Positions 32,877-40,789 of a stretch of DNA of 64,000 nucleotides are shown piece by piece. Positions within the stretch are counted from its first letter, which is position 1. Every line of letters begins with the position of its first letter. This DNA is from Teretinema zuelzerae (lineage in GTDB: Bacteria; Spirochaetota; Spirochaetia; Treponematales; Treponemataceae), in assembly GCF_021021555.1 (NCBI RefSeq), contig NZ_JAINWA010000001.1, positions 1,116,001 to 1,180,000 on the forward strand. Direction: 5' to 3'. The notes below the pieces were generated by a model that saw only the letters and a list, made by a program, of their open reading frames with translations, did not search any database and had not been told where the DNA came from. The position numbers and the translations under genes are program-made.

Positions 32877-32931
32877 AACGCGGTCGAACTGCCGTACGAC
32901 GAGGTTCACGGATTAGTACTCCGCCCGCAGC
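32877..32931. repeat. 55-bp perfect direct repeat, copy at the hipA 3' end
   Basis: Identical to 34182-34236. It covers the last five codons and stop of hipA (LRAEY) and then a copy of the hipA GTG start and first eleven codons. Confidence 0.95.
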
Positions 32932-34214
32932 ATGGCGATTCTTTCCTGCATTCCGCGGCGTATTCGATCGATCAAATCGGTACACTCCTTCAATTCGGCC
33001 AATCCGGACGCCGCGTCAAACGCTTGAGGAACTTGACGAATCATCGCGTCGATAAGACCCTTCATATATTTTTCGGAAACTCCGGCAGCAGCGCCAAGCC
33101 GCAAAAAATGATCCAGTCGGATCCGTTCTATCCGGTACTCGCCTCCGATGCTCATCGAGAGCTTTGTCGAAAGCCCTTCATAAGCCGTAGTGCAAACCAG
33201 ATCGTACAACGGCGCGAGCCGGGCGATACTCTTTTTATCCGCACCCTGAGCTTCGTACAAGAACGAAAAATTTTTTCCGTGAGCGTCGCAATTCCCGATC
33301 AGAAAATTATAAACGGCGGCCTCCATAAGAACTCTGATATCGAGAATCGGAGCAGAACTGCATTCGCCGATCAACCCGGCGAGGTCGGAAAAACCGGGGC
33401 CTCCGTCGTTCTGATACTTCCGGTCGGGCATAATGCCCTGTGCCTGGCAGGCATCCTCTTGATGAATGCGCACGACCATCTCGCCGCGAGTTTCCGTTCC
33501 GGGTCTTTCGGTTATCAGGCGGTCGTAGCGCTCGATAATGAATACCGGTATTCCTTCGAAACGCCGTAATTCCGTAACCGGAACGGGAAGCCCTGCGGCT
33601 CGTGCCGTCCGCATGCATAGAAACTCGTTCGCGGCAAGATCCGGCCAGGGATCGCGGGACGGTTTCAGGATATGAGTGGACGGCGCTCCGCGGAGCGGGA
33701 GATGCCAGCTGTCCGCGAATCTCGCCAGCGAAATTTTCTGCTGAGCTCCCGCAAGAGACAATCGAAGTTCGCGGTCTCCGGTCAGCAGCGGTCTTTCGGC
33801 CATCCTGTCTATCATGGCCGCGATCTCGGAAGTCTCAAGCCTGCGATATCCGTCCTGCGGCCGGATCTGTTCTTCAGCGAACGAGGCAAAGTCCCCGGAA
33901 TCTTCGATTGAAAGCGATATGGTTCCTGCGCATTCGCCGCCGAGCGCTTCCAGCAATTTTAGCGTGCTTGATTCGGAAATATGAAGATAGTCGGATATTC
34001 GCCGCTTGAGATCTCCGTCGGGGAGAAGACCCGCAAAAAACGGGAGGCATTCCCGAGCAGGGTATTCGCCGTCCCTCAGCGGGAGCGAATGGGAAATTTC
34101 CCGCGCATGGGGATCTGAACAGTATTCACGGTCATAGCGGAACACAATGCCGCGGTCTGCTGTTCCGGAAAGGATGCCGACAACGCGGTCGAACTGCCGT
34201 ACGACGAGGTTCAC
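32913..34214 (-). CDS. hipA: HipA-like Ser/Thr kinase toxin (full length)
   Basis: A 433-aa kinase with the complete HipA plan: N-terminal subdomain (NLVVRQFDRVVGILSG ... FFAGLLPDGDLKRRISDYLHI), GECAGTISL, gly-rich loop LRLSLAGAQQKISLARF, catalytic loop NFLIGNCDAHGKNFSFL and metal site PLYDLVCTTAY. In E. coli HipA phosphorylates GltX and causes growth arrest. The start is GTG at 34214, three bases after the hipB stop. The final residues LRAEY are identical to the end of hipB because a 55-bp segment is repeated at both ends of the gene. Confidence 0.93.
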   Translation of the reverse strand: MNLVVRQFDRVVGILSGTADRGIVFRYDREYCSDPHAREISHSLPLRDGEYPARECLPFFAGLLPDGDLKRRISDYLHISESSTLKLLEALGGECAGTISLSIEDSGDFASFAEEQIRPQDGYRRLETSEIAAMIDRMAERPLLTGDRELRLSLAGAQQKISLARFADSWHLPLRGAPSTHILKPSRDPWPDLAANEFLCMRTARAAGLPVPVTELRRFEGIPVFIIERYDRLITERPGTETRGEMVVRIHQEDACQAQGIMPDRKYQNDGGPGFSDLAGLIGECSSAPILDIRVLMEAAVYNFLIGNCDAHGKNFSFLYEAQGADKKSIARLAPLYDLVCTTAYEGLSTKLSMSIGGEYRIERIRLDHFLRLGAAAGVSEKYMKGLIDAMIRQVPQAFDAASGLAELKECTDLIDRIRRGMQERIAMLRAEY

Positions 34215-34236
34215 GGATTAGTACTCCGCCCGCAGC
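34182..34236. repeat. 55-bp perfect direct repeat, copy at the hipB/hipA junction
   Basis: Contains the end of hipB (LRAEY and stop) and the beginning of hipA. The second copy is 1305 bp away at 32877-32931, a whole number of codons. Confidence 0.95.
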
Positions 34237-34427
34237 GCAATGCCCAGGCGGGAAAGCACTGTCAGAACCTTTCCGATATGAAGGCTTTCCTTGCCGTTTT
34301 CCAATTCGGACCAAAACCTCACGCCGACACCGCAAAGGCCGGCCGCGTCGGCCTGAGTCAGAGCCAATTCTTTCCGTCTTGCGCGAACGAGGTTTGAAAT
34401 ATCGGTAATTGTCGCAATCTGCATCAT
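34218..34427 (-). CDS. hipB: HipB-like antitoxin
   Basis: A 69-aa helix-turn-helix protein (DISNLVRARRKELALTQADAAGLCGVGVRFWSELENGKESLHIGKVLTVLSRLGIAL). It is the antitoxin and repressor of the hipBA pair and probably binds the TTCCCG-N2-CGGGAA palindromes upstream. The ATG at 34427 (or 34424) has no ribosome site; the -10 element TATACT ends only eight bases before it, so the transcript may be leaderless. The frame continues upstream through the operators and is not used. Confidence 0.87.
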   Translation of the reverse strand: MMQIATITDISNLVRARRKELALTQADAAGLCGVGVRFWSELENGKESLHIGKVLTVLSRLGIALRAEY

Positions 34428-34434
34428 TCTGTTC

Positions 34435-34556
34435 AGTATAGTATTCCCGATCGGGAAAAACAAGATAATAATTCCCAATACAGCAAGTATTATTCCCGTT
34501 CGGGAAAATAATGACTATTAGACGATTCACTCATACGTTTTATTCCCGTTCGGGAA
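34435..34556 (-). promoter_or_regulatory. hipBA promoter with three HipB operators
   Basis: TTCCCG-N2-CGGGAA palindromes lie at 34444-34457, 34493-34506 and 34543-34556, 49 and 50 bp apart; a half site TTCCCAAT is at 34472. On the minus strand, TTGTTT, 17 bp, TATACT (34440-34435) forms a promoter whose spacer is exactly the first operator. Confidence 0.82.
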
Positions 34557-34566
34557 TAAAACACGC

Positions 34567-36639
34567 CTACACAAGCTCCGCGACATCCTCGGAGCTTTTT
34601 ATGTAGAAGTAGGTCGCGGCGAGGTCGTCGCTGTCCCGGTCCACGATCGCGCCGAACAAGGCCTTCGCTTCGTCGTAACGCCCGTCCTCGAAGGCCGCCA
34701 TCGCCAGATTCCAGTCACCCAGATTGGCGGCGATTTTTTCCCGGCGCCCGGGGCATAAACCGTCGTAAATCTGAACAAGAGTGAACGCCTCCCGCTTTCC
34801 GCGGATACGGCACGAACCCATGGACCGGTACCCGAACGCCGAACGGTCGGAAAGCCGGTCGAGCAAAGACTCGAGCATGATGATGCCCGGGCCGTACAGC
34901 TTCGAAAGCGCCTCGAGCCGGCTCGCGAGATTCACCGCGTCGGCTATCACCGTCGTATCCATCCGCCCTTCCTCGCCGATCGTCCCCAGGGCCATCAAAT
35001 CCTGATGAATCCCGATTCCGATCTCGATTTCCGGCTTCCCGGTTCCCCGCTGGGCTTCGTTGAAACACCCCAGCTCCCGCTGAATCTCGATCCCCGCCCG
35101 TACGGCAGAATCGAGCGAATCCGGAAACAGGGCCATGATCGCGTCTCCGACATACTTGTCGATAAAGCCGCCGTTCTCCCGCACCTTCGGCCCGATGCGC
35201 TCCAGATACGCGTTCAGAAAGGCGAAGTTCTCGCCCGGAGTCATCCGCTCCGAAATCGTCGTAAACTGCCGGATATCGGAGAACAGCACCGTCAGCGTCC
35301 GCTCCACCTGATCGCCGAGCGCCACGTCCACGATGCGCTCCCGCTTTAAAAGCTCCAGGAACTGCTTGGGCACGAAACGGCTGAACGACTTGTTCGTCGC
35401 CTCGAGCTCCAGGGCGAACCGCTCGCTCCTGTTGAAGCCGAGCGTAAAATTGCGCGCCAGCAAAATAATCTGAGTCGAGATAAAGGCGAACAGCCCGAAA
35501 GAAAGGAGATACGCGAATCCGAAAATCATCCGGGAAAACAGAATATCGTTCACGACAGTCGCCGCAAGCGCAAGGAACCCGATAATGATCCAGCCGCTTC
35601 CGCTCTTTTTCCGCACCGCGGCGAGGCACAAGGCCTGCAGCAGCGGAAACATGCACAACACGATATACGCCTGGAACACGATGACGTACCGGCTCGAATA
35701 TTCGACCGGAAGAACCGCTATTACGCAGGCGAAAAAAGCCCCCGCGATCGCGATCGCCTTTTTGACCCGCGCGTTCAACAGGGACGGAAAGAGCTCGTCG
35801 ATGAAAAGCGTAAAGAAAACAGGAACCGCCGCCATCGGCAAAAACTCGAACCGGCGCGCGATCTCCCAATGAAGACCCGGCACCCATTGCTGGAGCAGAC
35901 AGTTGCCCGTCACCAGAATGCGCATGGAGATCGTGAGGCAGATCAGGCCGAACCAGAGGGCCGAGCGCTCCTTGTGCCGATACGAAAACACCGCGATCTG
36001 ATACACCATCATGATCATCAGCGCTCCGAACAAAAACAGCACCGTTTGCGTCGACCGGTTCCACTCGTCGGCAACCATCCCGGCGCTCCCGATAACAGGA
36101 ACCAGCCAAACGCCTCCCACACGATAGTGAAAGTTGGAAGCCTGGATATCCAGCCGGACCCGCGCGGACTTCGGCGTAAAAAAATGCACGCCCGGCTTGA
36201 ACACGGGTATTTCAGTTTCCCTGGACATCCCCGGCAGCCCGCTTGAAAAGACAAGCTCCCCGTCGATCCAGTACGAACAGGCGGAAATCGAATCCGAAAA
36301 CCTGAACGCGAGCGGCGTCCCCTGCCTGACCGCGTCCTCCGGCAGCAACAAGGTCAGCGAATACGTGGCCCACCCGCGAGACTCCATCGTCCCCGCGTCG
36401 TTCCAATACCCCGGCAGCCGCTGAAAAACCGGCTCGAGTCCGGCTCCCGCAGCGTCCGCTCCGCCCGAGACGAACTCCCGCGGAAACATCGCCCACTCGC
36501 CGGAAAGGCTTACCGGCTGTTCCCGATCGAAATCGTACCCCGAAAGATCGATAACGCCCCCGACAGCCTCGGCCGCAAAAAGGGACTCTATGCAAAACAT
36601 AACAAGAAATCCAAAAACGGCGCGCGTAATTTTTGTCAT
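34567..36639 (-). CDS. Class III nucleotidyl cyclase with 7TMR-DISM sensor
   Basis: A 690-aa receptor-cyclase. Signal peptide (1-22), a periplasmic beta-sandwich of the 7TMR-DISM extracellular type (~30-190; YWNDAGTMESRGWATYSLTLLLP), seven membrane helices (~200-400), then a class III cyclase domain (~440-610): LFSDIRQFTTISERMTPGENFAFLNAYL, GGFIDKYVGDAIMALFP with both metal-binding aspartates, and DTTVIADAVNLASRLEALSKLYG. The C-terminal ~60 residues look like a TPR-type helical tail. It most likely makes cAMP in response to an extracellular carbohydrate-like ligand. The substrate-selecting residues were not resolved, so cGMP is possible. Confidence 0.92.
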   Translation of the reverse strand: MTKITRAVFGFLVMFCIESLFAAEAVGGVIDLSGYDFDREQPVSLSGEWAMFPREFVSGGADAAGAGLEPVFQRLPGYWNDAGTMESRGWATYSLTLLLPEDAVRQGTPLAFRFSDSISACSYWIDGELVFSSGLPGMSRETEIPVFKPGVHFFTPKSARVRLDIQASNFHYRVGGVWLVPVIGSAGMVADEWNRSTQTVLFLFGALMIMMVYQIAVFSYRHKERSALWFGLICLTISMRILVTGNCLLQQWVPGLHWEIARRFEFLPMAAVPVFFTLFIDELFPSLLNARVKKAIAIAGAFFACVIAVLPVEYSSRYVIVFQAYIVLCMFPLLQALCLAAVRKKSGSGWIIIGFLALAATVVNDILFSRMIFGFAYLLSFGLFAFISTQIILLARNFTLGFNRSERFALELEATNKSFSRFVPKQFLELLKRERIVDVALGDQVERTLTVLFSDIRQFTTISERMTPGENFAFLNAYLERIGPKVRENGGFIDKYVGDAIMALFPDSLDSAVRAGIEIQRELGCFNEAQRGTGKPEIEIGIGIHQDLMALGTIGEEGRMDTTVIADAVNLASRLEALSKLYGPGIIMLESLLDRLSDRSAFGYRSMGSCRIRGKREAFTLVQIYDGLCPGRREKIAANLGDWNLAMAAFEDGRYDEAKALFGAIVDRDSDDLAATYFYIKSSEDVAELV

Positions 36640-36751
36640 ATGTTCAGTATCGGCCGCTTGAGCTCAAGGTATGAGCGCACTGCAAGCGAAAACGCCAACA
36701 GTGCAAGCCGCCACGCCGGTTCCTGCGCCACGCCGGCTTCTGAATACACGG

Positions 36752-37516
36752 CTATTTCCTGAATACGCGGGACCGATGCCACTTCAAAAAAGGAAGATGA
36801 TTCACATCTATCCAGCGTAAACACAAGGAGGAGTCGATCCCCAGAGCTCGCCCATTATGAGGTTCAAGACAAGCTGATACAAGAATCGCTCCATTATCCT
36901 GGAAAGAAATGAGGCCCGAATCGAAAAGCGCGTCGAGATGTGCTGAAAGGAGAAAACCGTTATAGACATTCAGCCGTTCGCTATCAGATTGACAATCCGC
37001 CCATGGTTTGGCATGGCTCGCGCGGAGTACTTCAGCTACGTCAACACAAGTAACTGCGCACTGTCCCTTCCAGTACTTTAAAAGTGATTTTCGGTATACA
37101 TCCTGTCCGATACGGGCGCGAACTAAGCGTTCCGCCTCTGTCCCCCGGATTCCGATTTGACTTTCAAGAATCTCATCCACGCCCTTTTGATATTCGGCAA
37201 GGGGCCTATCCGGAAGAGAAACAACAAGCTCTGCATACCGATGCAGAATTGCCGCGAGTGTTTGGTGATTGTACGCACTTACTCCGTTATTTTCAAAAAG
37301 TTCCTGAGGCAAGTTCCGTCTCAATTCATCAATCTCAATCTGCTCTGAAAATCGCAAACTAAAGCGCGCAGGAGAAGCCTCATCATCGCTTATTTCAACA
37401 ACGACATCATGGCGCGCAGAGGCAAGGCGCACCAGGTCAGGGCTGCTTTCCAGCACGCATTCCCATCCATTGTCAGCACCGGTTTTTTCTATCAATGTTC
37501 GTTCAAGAATATTCAT
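36752..37516 (-). CDS. HNH endonuclease
   Basis: A 254-aa protein with a C-terminal HNH_2-like nuclease domain: RIGQDVYRKSLLKYWKGQCAVT, VLRASHAKPWADC, and LNVYNGFLLSAHLDALFDSGLISF supply the H-N-H pattern (RASH, N..L, HLDALFD). The N-terminal ~110 residues are a divergent sensor/targeting region. Such genes occur as orphan restriction-type defence nucleases. The ATG at 37516 follows GGAGA by 10 nt. A terminator-like hairpin sits between the likely promoter and the gene. It marks the left edge of the AT-richer defence island. Confidence 0.85.
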   Translation of the reverse strand: MNILERTLIEKTGADNGWECVLESSPDLVRLASARHDVVVEISDDEASPARFSLRFSEQIEIDELRRNLPQELFENNGVSAYNHQTLAAILHRYAELVVSLPDRPLAEYQKGVDEILESQIGIRGTEAERLVRARIGQDVYRKSLLKYWKGQCAVTCVDVAEVLRASHAKPWADCQSDSERLNVYNGFLLSAHLDALFDSGLISFQDNGAILVSACLEPHNGRALGIDSSLCLRWIDVNHLPFLKWHRSRVFRK

Positions 37517-37534
37517 ACTTTCACATTCTCCGGG

Positions 37535-37596
37535 CAAAAAAACACCCGCCGAAGTAAGCTGTCTCCTCTTAAAAGGAGGTCTGAAGCCCGGCGGGT
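37535..37596 (-). promoter_or_regulatory. Terminator-like leader (possible attenuator) of the HNH gene
   Basis: On the minus strand ACCCGCCG (from 37596) pairs with CGGCGGGT (to 37544), enclosing a second stem CTCCT/AGGAG, and is followed by seven T residues, only 19 nt before the HNH start codon. This is a complete intrinsic terminator inside what should be the leader. Confidence 0.65.
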
Positions 37597-37757
37597 CTGC
37601 TGAATACAGCATGGGGAAATTGGGTAGATTCGTCAAGAGTACATAAAGATAATATCTTATTGACATAAAACAGAATATATTTAATTAGTACACAATACAT
37701 TGACTTAGTCCAGCCATAGGCCAATACTTGTTAAAGAAGCAATGGAGGTAAGTTATT

Positions 37758-38105
37758 ATGAAAGAAGTTACTTTCCAGGAAGTTGGGAGCAATATCCAAC
37801 AACTATTGAAAGATACAGGAATGTCGCAACAGGGACTCGCAGACAAGCTCGGAGTCTCAAAACAGGTGATGAGCAAGATCATTTCAGGCTCCAAGGCCAT
37901 TAATGTAGCAGAAATTTCTCGTATTGCGAATACGCTTGCTATCTCTGTTGATGAGCTTCTGCAAGTAAAAACCAGGACAGACGAAGTTGAAGTGTTCAGT
38001 TTTATAGGAGAAATTCAAAGTGAAAATACTCGCGAGAAAGTGTCACACTTACAGAAGGTAATCAACGAGCTTCTCTTTCTGGATGAGATCGTAGAGGAGT
38101 ATTGA
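37758..38105 (+). CDS. XRE-family regulator of an ImmA-type cassette
   Basis: A 115-aa protein with an N-terminal helix-turn-helix (NIQQLLKDTGMSQQGLADKLGVSKQVMSKIISGSKAINVAEISRIANTL) and an acidic C-terminus (VISH-like helices ending DEIVEEY). It starts behind ATGGAGGT. In such cassettes the XRE protein represses transcription until the next-encoded ImmA/IrrE protease cleaves it. Codon use is AT-rich compared with the chromosome. Confidence 0.88.
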   Translation: MKEVTFQEVGSNIQQLLKDTGMSQQGLADKLGVSKQVMSKIISGSKAINVAEISRIANTLAISVDELLQVKTRTDEVEVFSFIGEIQSENTREKVSHLQKVINELLFLDEIVEEY

Positions 38106-38106
38106 T

Positions 38107-38916
38107 TTGAAAGAGAATCTTCTTTCACCTAAAGAATGCCTCCTGGTACGAGATCAGGCTAACGGGAAGCTTGCATCCTTCAACAAACAGAATGACATTC
38201 TGGGCGAACAGGTTTTTGAAATTCTTAACCAAAACTGCAGGATTCTCTTTTACCCTCTGGAGGATGAGGATGTCTGGGGGTTTTTTGAGAAAATACACGG
38301 AAAATCATTCGTCTGCATTAATACCTCCATCGATTTTGACAACCAAGTGTTCACAGCAGCCCACGAGTTGTATCACCTGTGGTTCAATCATGGACAGGAG
38401 CTTATTCTGGCTTCAGAGCTGGAAGAACGAACATCCAATATTCCAAAGCATGAGTTGATGGCAAATCGTTTTGCAGCAGAGTTTCTGGTTCCCGAGCTAT
38501 TGCTTCGTCAGGAAATCCGTCAGCGTAAGATTGATAATGAAAGAATTGACGTCAATGCTGTAGTCAGGCTTGCCCGTGTATTTTTGGTACCTTATCGAAC
38601 AATGGCGAAACGACTTGCTGAAATAGATATGATCTCGGCATCACAATGCCGAGGTTTTCTTGCTCTTCCAGAAGATGAGGTTTATCGAATACGCAAACGT
38701 CTCGGAATTGAGCTTATAGAGCGGAGCAACAAAATTTCATTGGATAATCTGATCGACAACACTCTTTCAGTCTATGAAAAGGGCCAAATAAGTCGTGAAA
38801 AACTCGAGTACCTTCTTGCATTTGCCAATATAACTCCAGCTGATATGGGTATTTCAGATGAGGAAAGGCAGGCTCGACCTTCAGATGATGAGCTGGATTC
38901 ATTGATGGAGGATTAA
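38107..38916 (+). CDS. ImmA/IrrE-family metallopeptidase
   Basis: A 269-aa zinc protease with HELYH in FTAAHELYHLWFNHG and the third ligand in ELMANRFAAEFLVPELLL. Start codon is TTG at 38107, two bases after the stop of the XRE gene, so translation is coupled. The C-terminal 80 residues form a helical extension (SNKISLDNLIDNTLSVYEKGQISREKLEYLL). It probably cleaves the XRE partner in response to DNA damage or infection. Confidence 0.9.
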   Translation: MKENLLSPKECLLVRDQANGKLASFNKQNDILGEQVFEILNQNCRILFYPLEDEDVWGFFEKIHGKSFVCINTSIDFDNQVFTAAHELYHLWFNHGQELILASELEERTSNIPKHELMANRFAAEFLVPELLLRQEIRQRKIDNERIDVNAVVRLARVFLVPYRTMAKRLAEIDMISASQCRGFLALPEDEVYRIRKRLGIELIERSNKISLDNLIDNTLSVYEKGQISREKLEYLLAFANITPADMGISDEERQARPSDDELDSLMED

Positions 38917-38921
38917 GAGTC

Positions 38922-39428
38922 GTGTATTACAGGGAAATCATTGTTGATGCAGACTTATGCAACAAACTTGGAGATAGTGCTAAGTATCCATATCTTCGTA
39001 TACTGATTCCTTTGCTTGCAGATATGGTCTATATCCATCGCATTGTGTACGACGAGATCATGATGTCTGCACAGGTGAAGGAACAGATAAAAAGTCTTAT
39101 TTCTGAAGGACGGATGAAAATTGTTGATGAGAGTGACCTGGACTCCGCGGAATCCTTGGTATATAAATCAACGAGGTGATTGTTGGCAAAGCGCATGATG
39201 AATCCGGATAACCCACGAAAAAACAGAGGAGAAGTAGCGTCACTTTCATTCGCAAAGACACGCTCTATTCCCATTTTTGCAACAGATGAGATGGACCTCC
39301 AACCGATTATAGATTCAGTTTTAAATACCGGAATACATAATATTACTTGCCTGCGGGTATACAAAACATTGTTTTTTCTTCAAAAAAAAATACTATTTCC
39401 CGTACAGTTCTTTCTGTCTGTCCTCTAG
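38922..39428 (+). pseudogene. Broken PIN-like gene of the XRE/ImmA cassette
   Basis: The frame opens at a GTG (38922) with YREIIVDADLCNKLG, continues to VYKSTR and meets an in-frame TGA at 39177-39179. The same frame resumes directly (LLAKRMMNPDNPRKNRGEVASLSFAKTRSIPIFATDEMDLQPIID) up to CLRV near 39360. The two halves together give a PIN-like fold with acidic residues at D-A-D, E (GEVAS) and D (FATDE). After CLRV the sequence becomes an A/T-rich tail that overlaps the 3' end of the convergent Hsp70-like gene, so the C-terminus is lost too. It is probably inactive; a restart at the TTG/ATG after the stop could still give a fragment. Confidence 0.75.
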
Positions 39429-40769
39429 CAATTCTTCCCTGTTCTCATCTCGGTATTTGATTTCTTGCTTAGTAAAATGCCAGGGGAATCCTTTGATCGG
39501 AGGAAAGTGTGATGTAGCGAGCATCCGGGCTATCAGTAAACGACCATAAGGATCAGTTTTGGCAAAATCGGAACTGAAATAGGTTGTAAGAGGGACGCGT
39601 TTCAGGTCAGGAATCTTTGCGCCATGAAAGGCTTCTAGATGACTAAAAATTACTGAATGATACCACTTATATTCGGAACCTCCGCCAAACATAAAATAAG
39701 GCAGATAATTTTTTGACTTGTATTGCAAATCCATTTTATCCCGATACTTCTCTTTCGCGTTCATTACAACATTAGCAAAAGCTTCTCTAAACAGTTTTTC
39801 ACATTCTTTGTATTTACTTTCATCAAACAATGTTGGATCGGGACACAGCCGGCTAGTATTTTGAAAATAGTTTTTTATCTTTTCACGTGTGTCAGATCGT
39901 TGATAACTAGCAGAGACTGTATCAACCAGAGCTTCAACTCCAAGCGGAATTACTTTCTGACTCAGGAATATACACTCTGGAGATCCATTATCGCGACTTA
40001 TATACAGTGTTGCGAGATCTGTTGTTCCACCGCCGATGTCTATTATGGTATAGAAACCAGTTGAAGTTTGAGGATCCTTAAGATAGGCCATAGATTCGGC
40101 ATATAGTTCAGGCAATGTTGTCAAACGCTCATTCTTCAACCAGTCGGGCTGATTCTGGAATCCGGTAACCATTCGATCCAATTCAAAAAGATTAATGGAA
40201 GCTTCCGTAAGCATGGAGCTCAATTGAAACCCTGCATGTAAAACCAAATCGTATCTTTTCAGATTAACATCGTCATAATTTTCGATGGGCACCCCCATAT
40301 TCACTGTCCACCGTATTTCACGGTGAGCATTTCCCTGTCCTACTTTAGTTTGAATTTGCAGAAAAACTTCGCGCAGCAAAGAGGCTATAAAAAATACAGA
40401 ACAGAGAGTTTCAGGATTATGTGCTAACTCACCGCAATGTTTCTGCAGACAGCGGCTTTTCTGCAATACATCCCGTATCATTGTATATTTGAAGTATTGG
40501 ATACAATCAAATACCTCTTTTTGCGGCTTTGTATAGTAGAGCCGTTTTGATTTATTACTGAAGTATACTTTCGTAGGTTTGAAGCAGGTTGGCTGACCGT
40601 TATCGTCCATGAAATCAACAGGAACGCCTTTTACTCCCTGAAGGGAATAACACACTTTGCTGTAACTTGTACCGAAATCAAGCCCGATGATGATTTCGAT
40701 CGGTTCATCAAGATGATTATCGACGATAGTATTTTTTGTACTGAATGATTTTTTATAGTTCTGATTCAT
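39393..40769 (-). CDS. Hsp70/actin-fold ATPase, last gene of the defence operon
   Basis: A 458-aa ATPase of the actin/Hsp70 superfamily: phosphate-1 loop IIIGLDFGTSYSKVCYS (~26-42), phosphate-2 loop YTIIDIGGGTTDLATLY (~240-256), and adenosine motif FMFGGGSEYKW (~358-368). It has no substrate-binding (DnaK C-terminal) domain; the last ~70 residues are a basic extension. This is unlike housekeeping DnaK (638 aa) or ParM/MreB. It follows the RapA-like gene by 20 nt in the same AT-rich composition, so they form a pair, perhaps a nucleotide-driven assembly or sensor with a helicase. No experimental counterpart is known to me. Confidence 0.82.
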   Translation of the reverse strand: MNQNYKKSFSTKNTIVDNHLDEPIEIIIGLDFGTSYSKVCYSLQGVKGVPVDFMDDNGQPTCFKPTKVYFSNKSKRLYYTKPQKEVFDCIQYFKYTMIRDVLQKSRCLQKHCGELAHNPETLCSVFFIASLLREVFLQIQTKVGQGNAHREIRWTVNMGVPIENYDDVNLKRYDLVLHAGFQLSSMLTEASINLFELDRMVTGFQNQPDWLKNERLTTLPELYAESMAYLKDPQTSTGFYTIIDIGGGTTDLATLYISRDNGSPECIFLSQKVIPLGVEALVDTVSASYQRSDTREKIKNYFQNTSRLCPDPTLFDESKYKECEKLFREAFANVVMNAKEKYRDKMDLQYKSKNYLPYFMFGGGSEYKWYHSVIFSHLEAFHGAKIPDLKRVPLTTYFSSDFAKTDPYGRLLIARMLATSHFPPIKGFPWHFTKQEIKYRDENREELLEDRQKELYGK

Positions 40770-40789
40770 GTATGCATTCTCCTTTTAGT

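Noticed and set aside
39177-39179. Selenocysteine or programmed readthrough at the TGA of the PIN-like gene
   Set aside because: No SECIS-like hairpin follows, the position is not an active-site Cys, and the gene is also truncated at its C-terminus, which fits decay.
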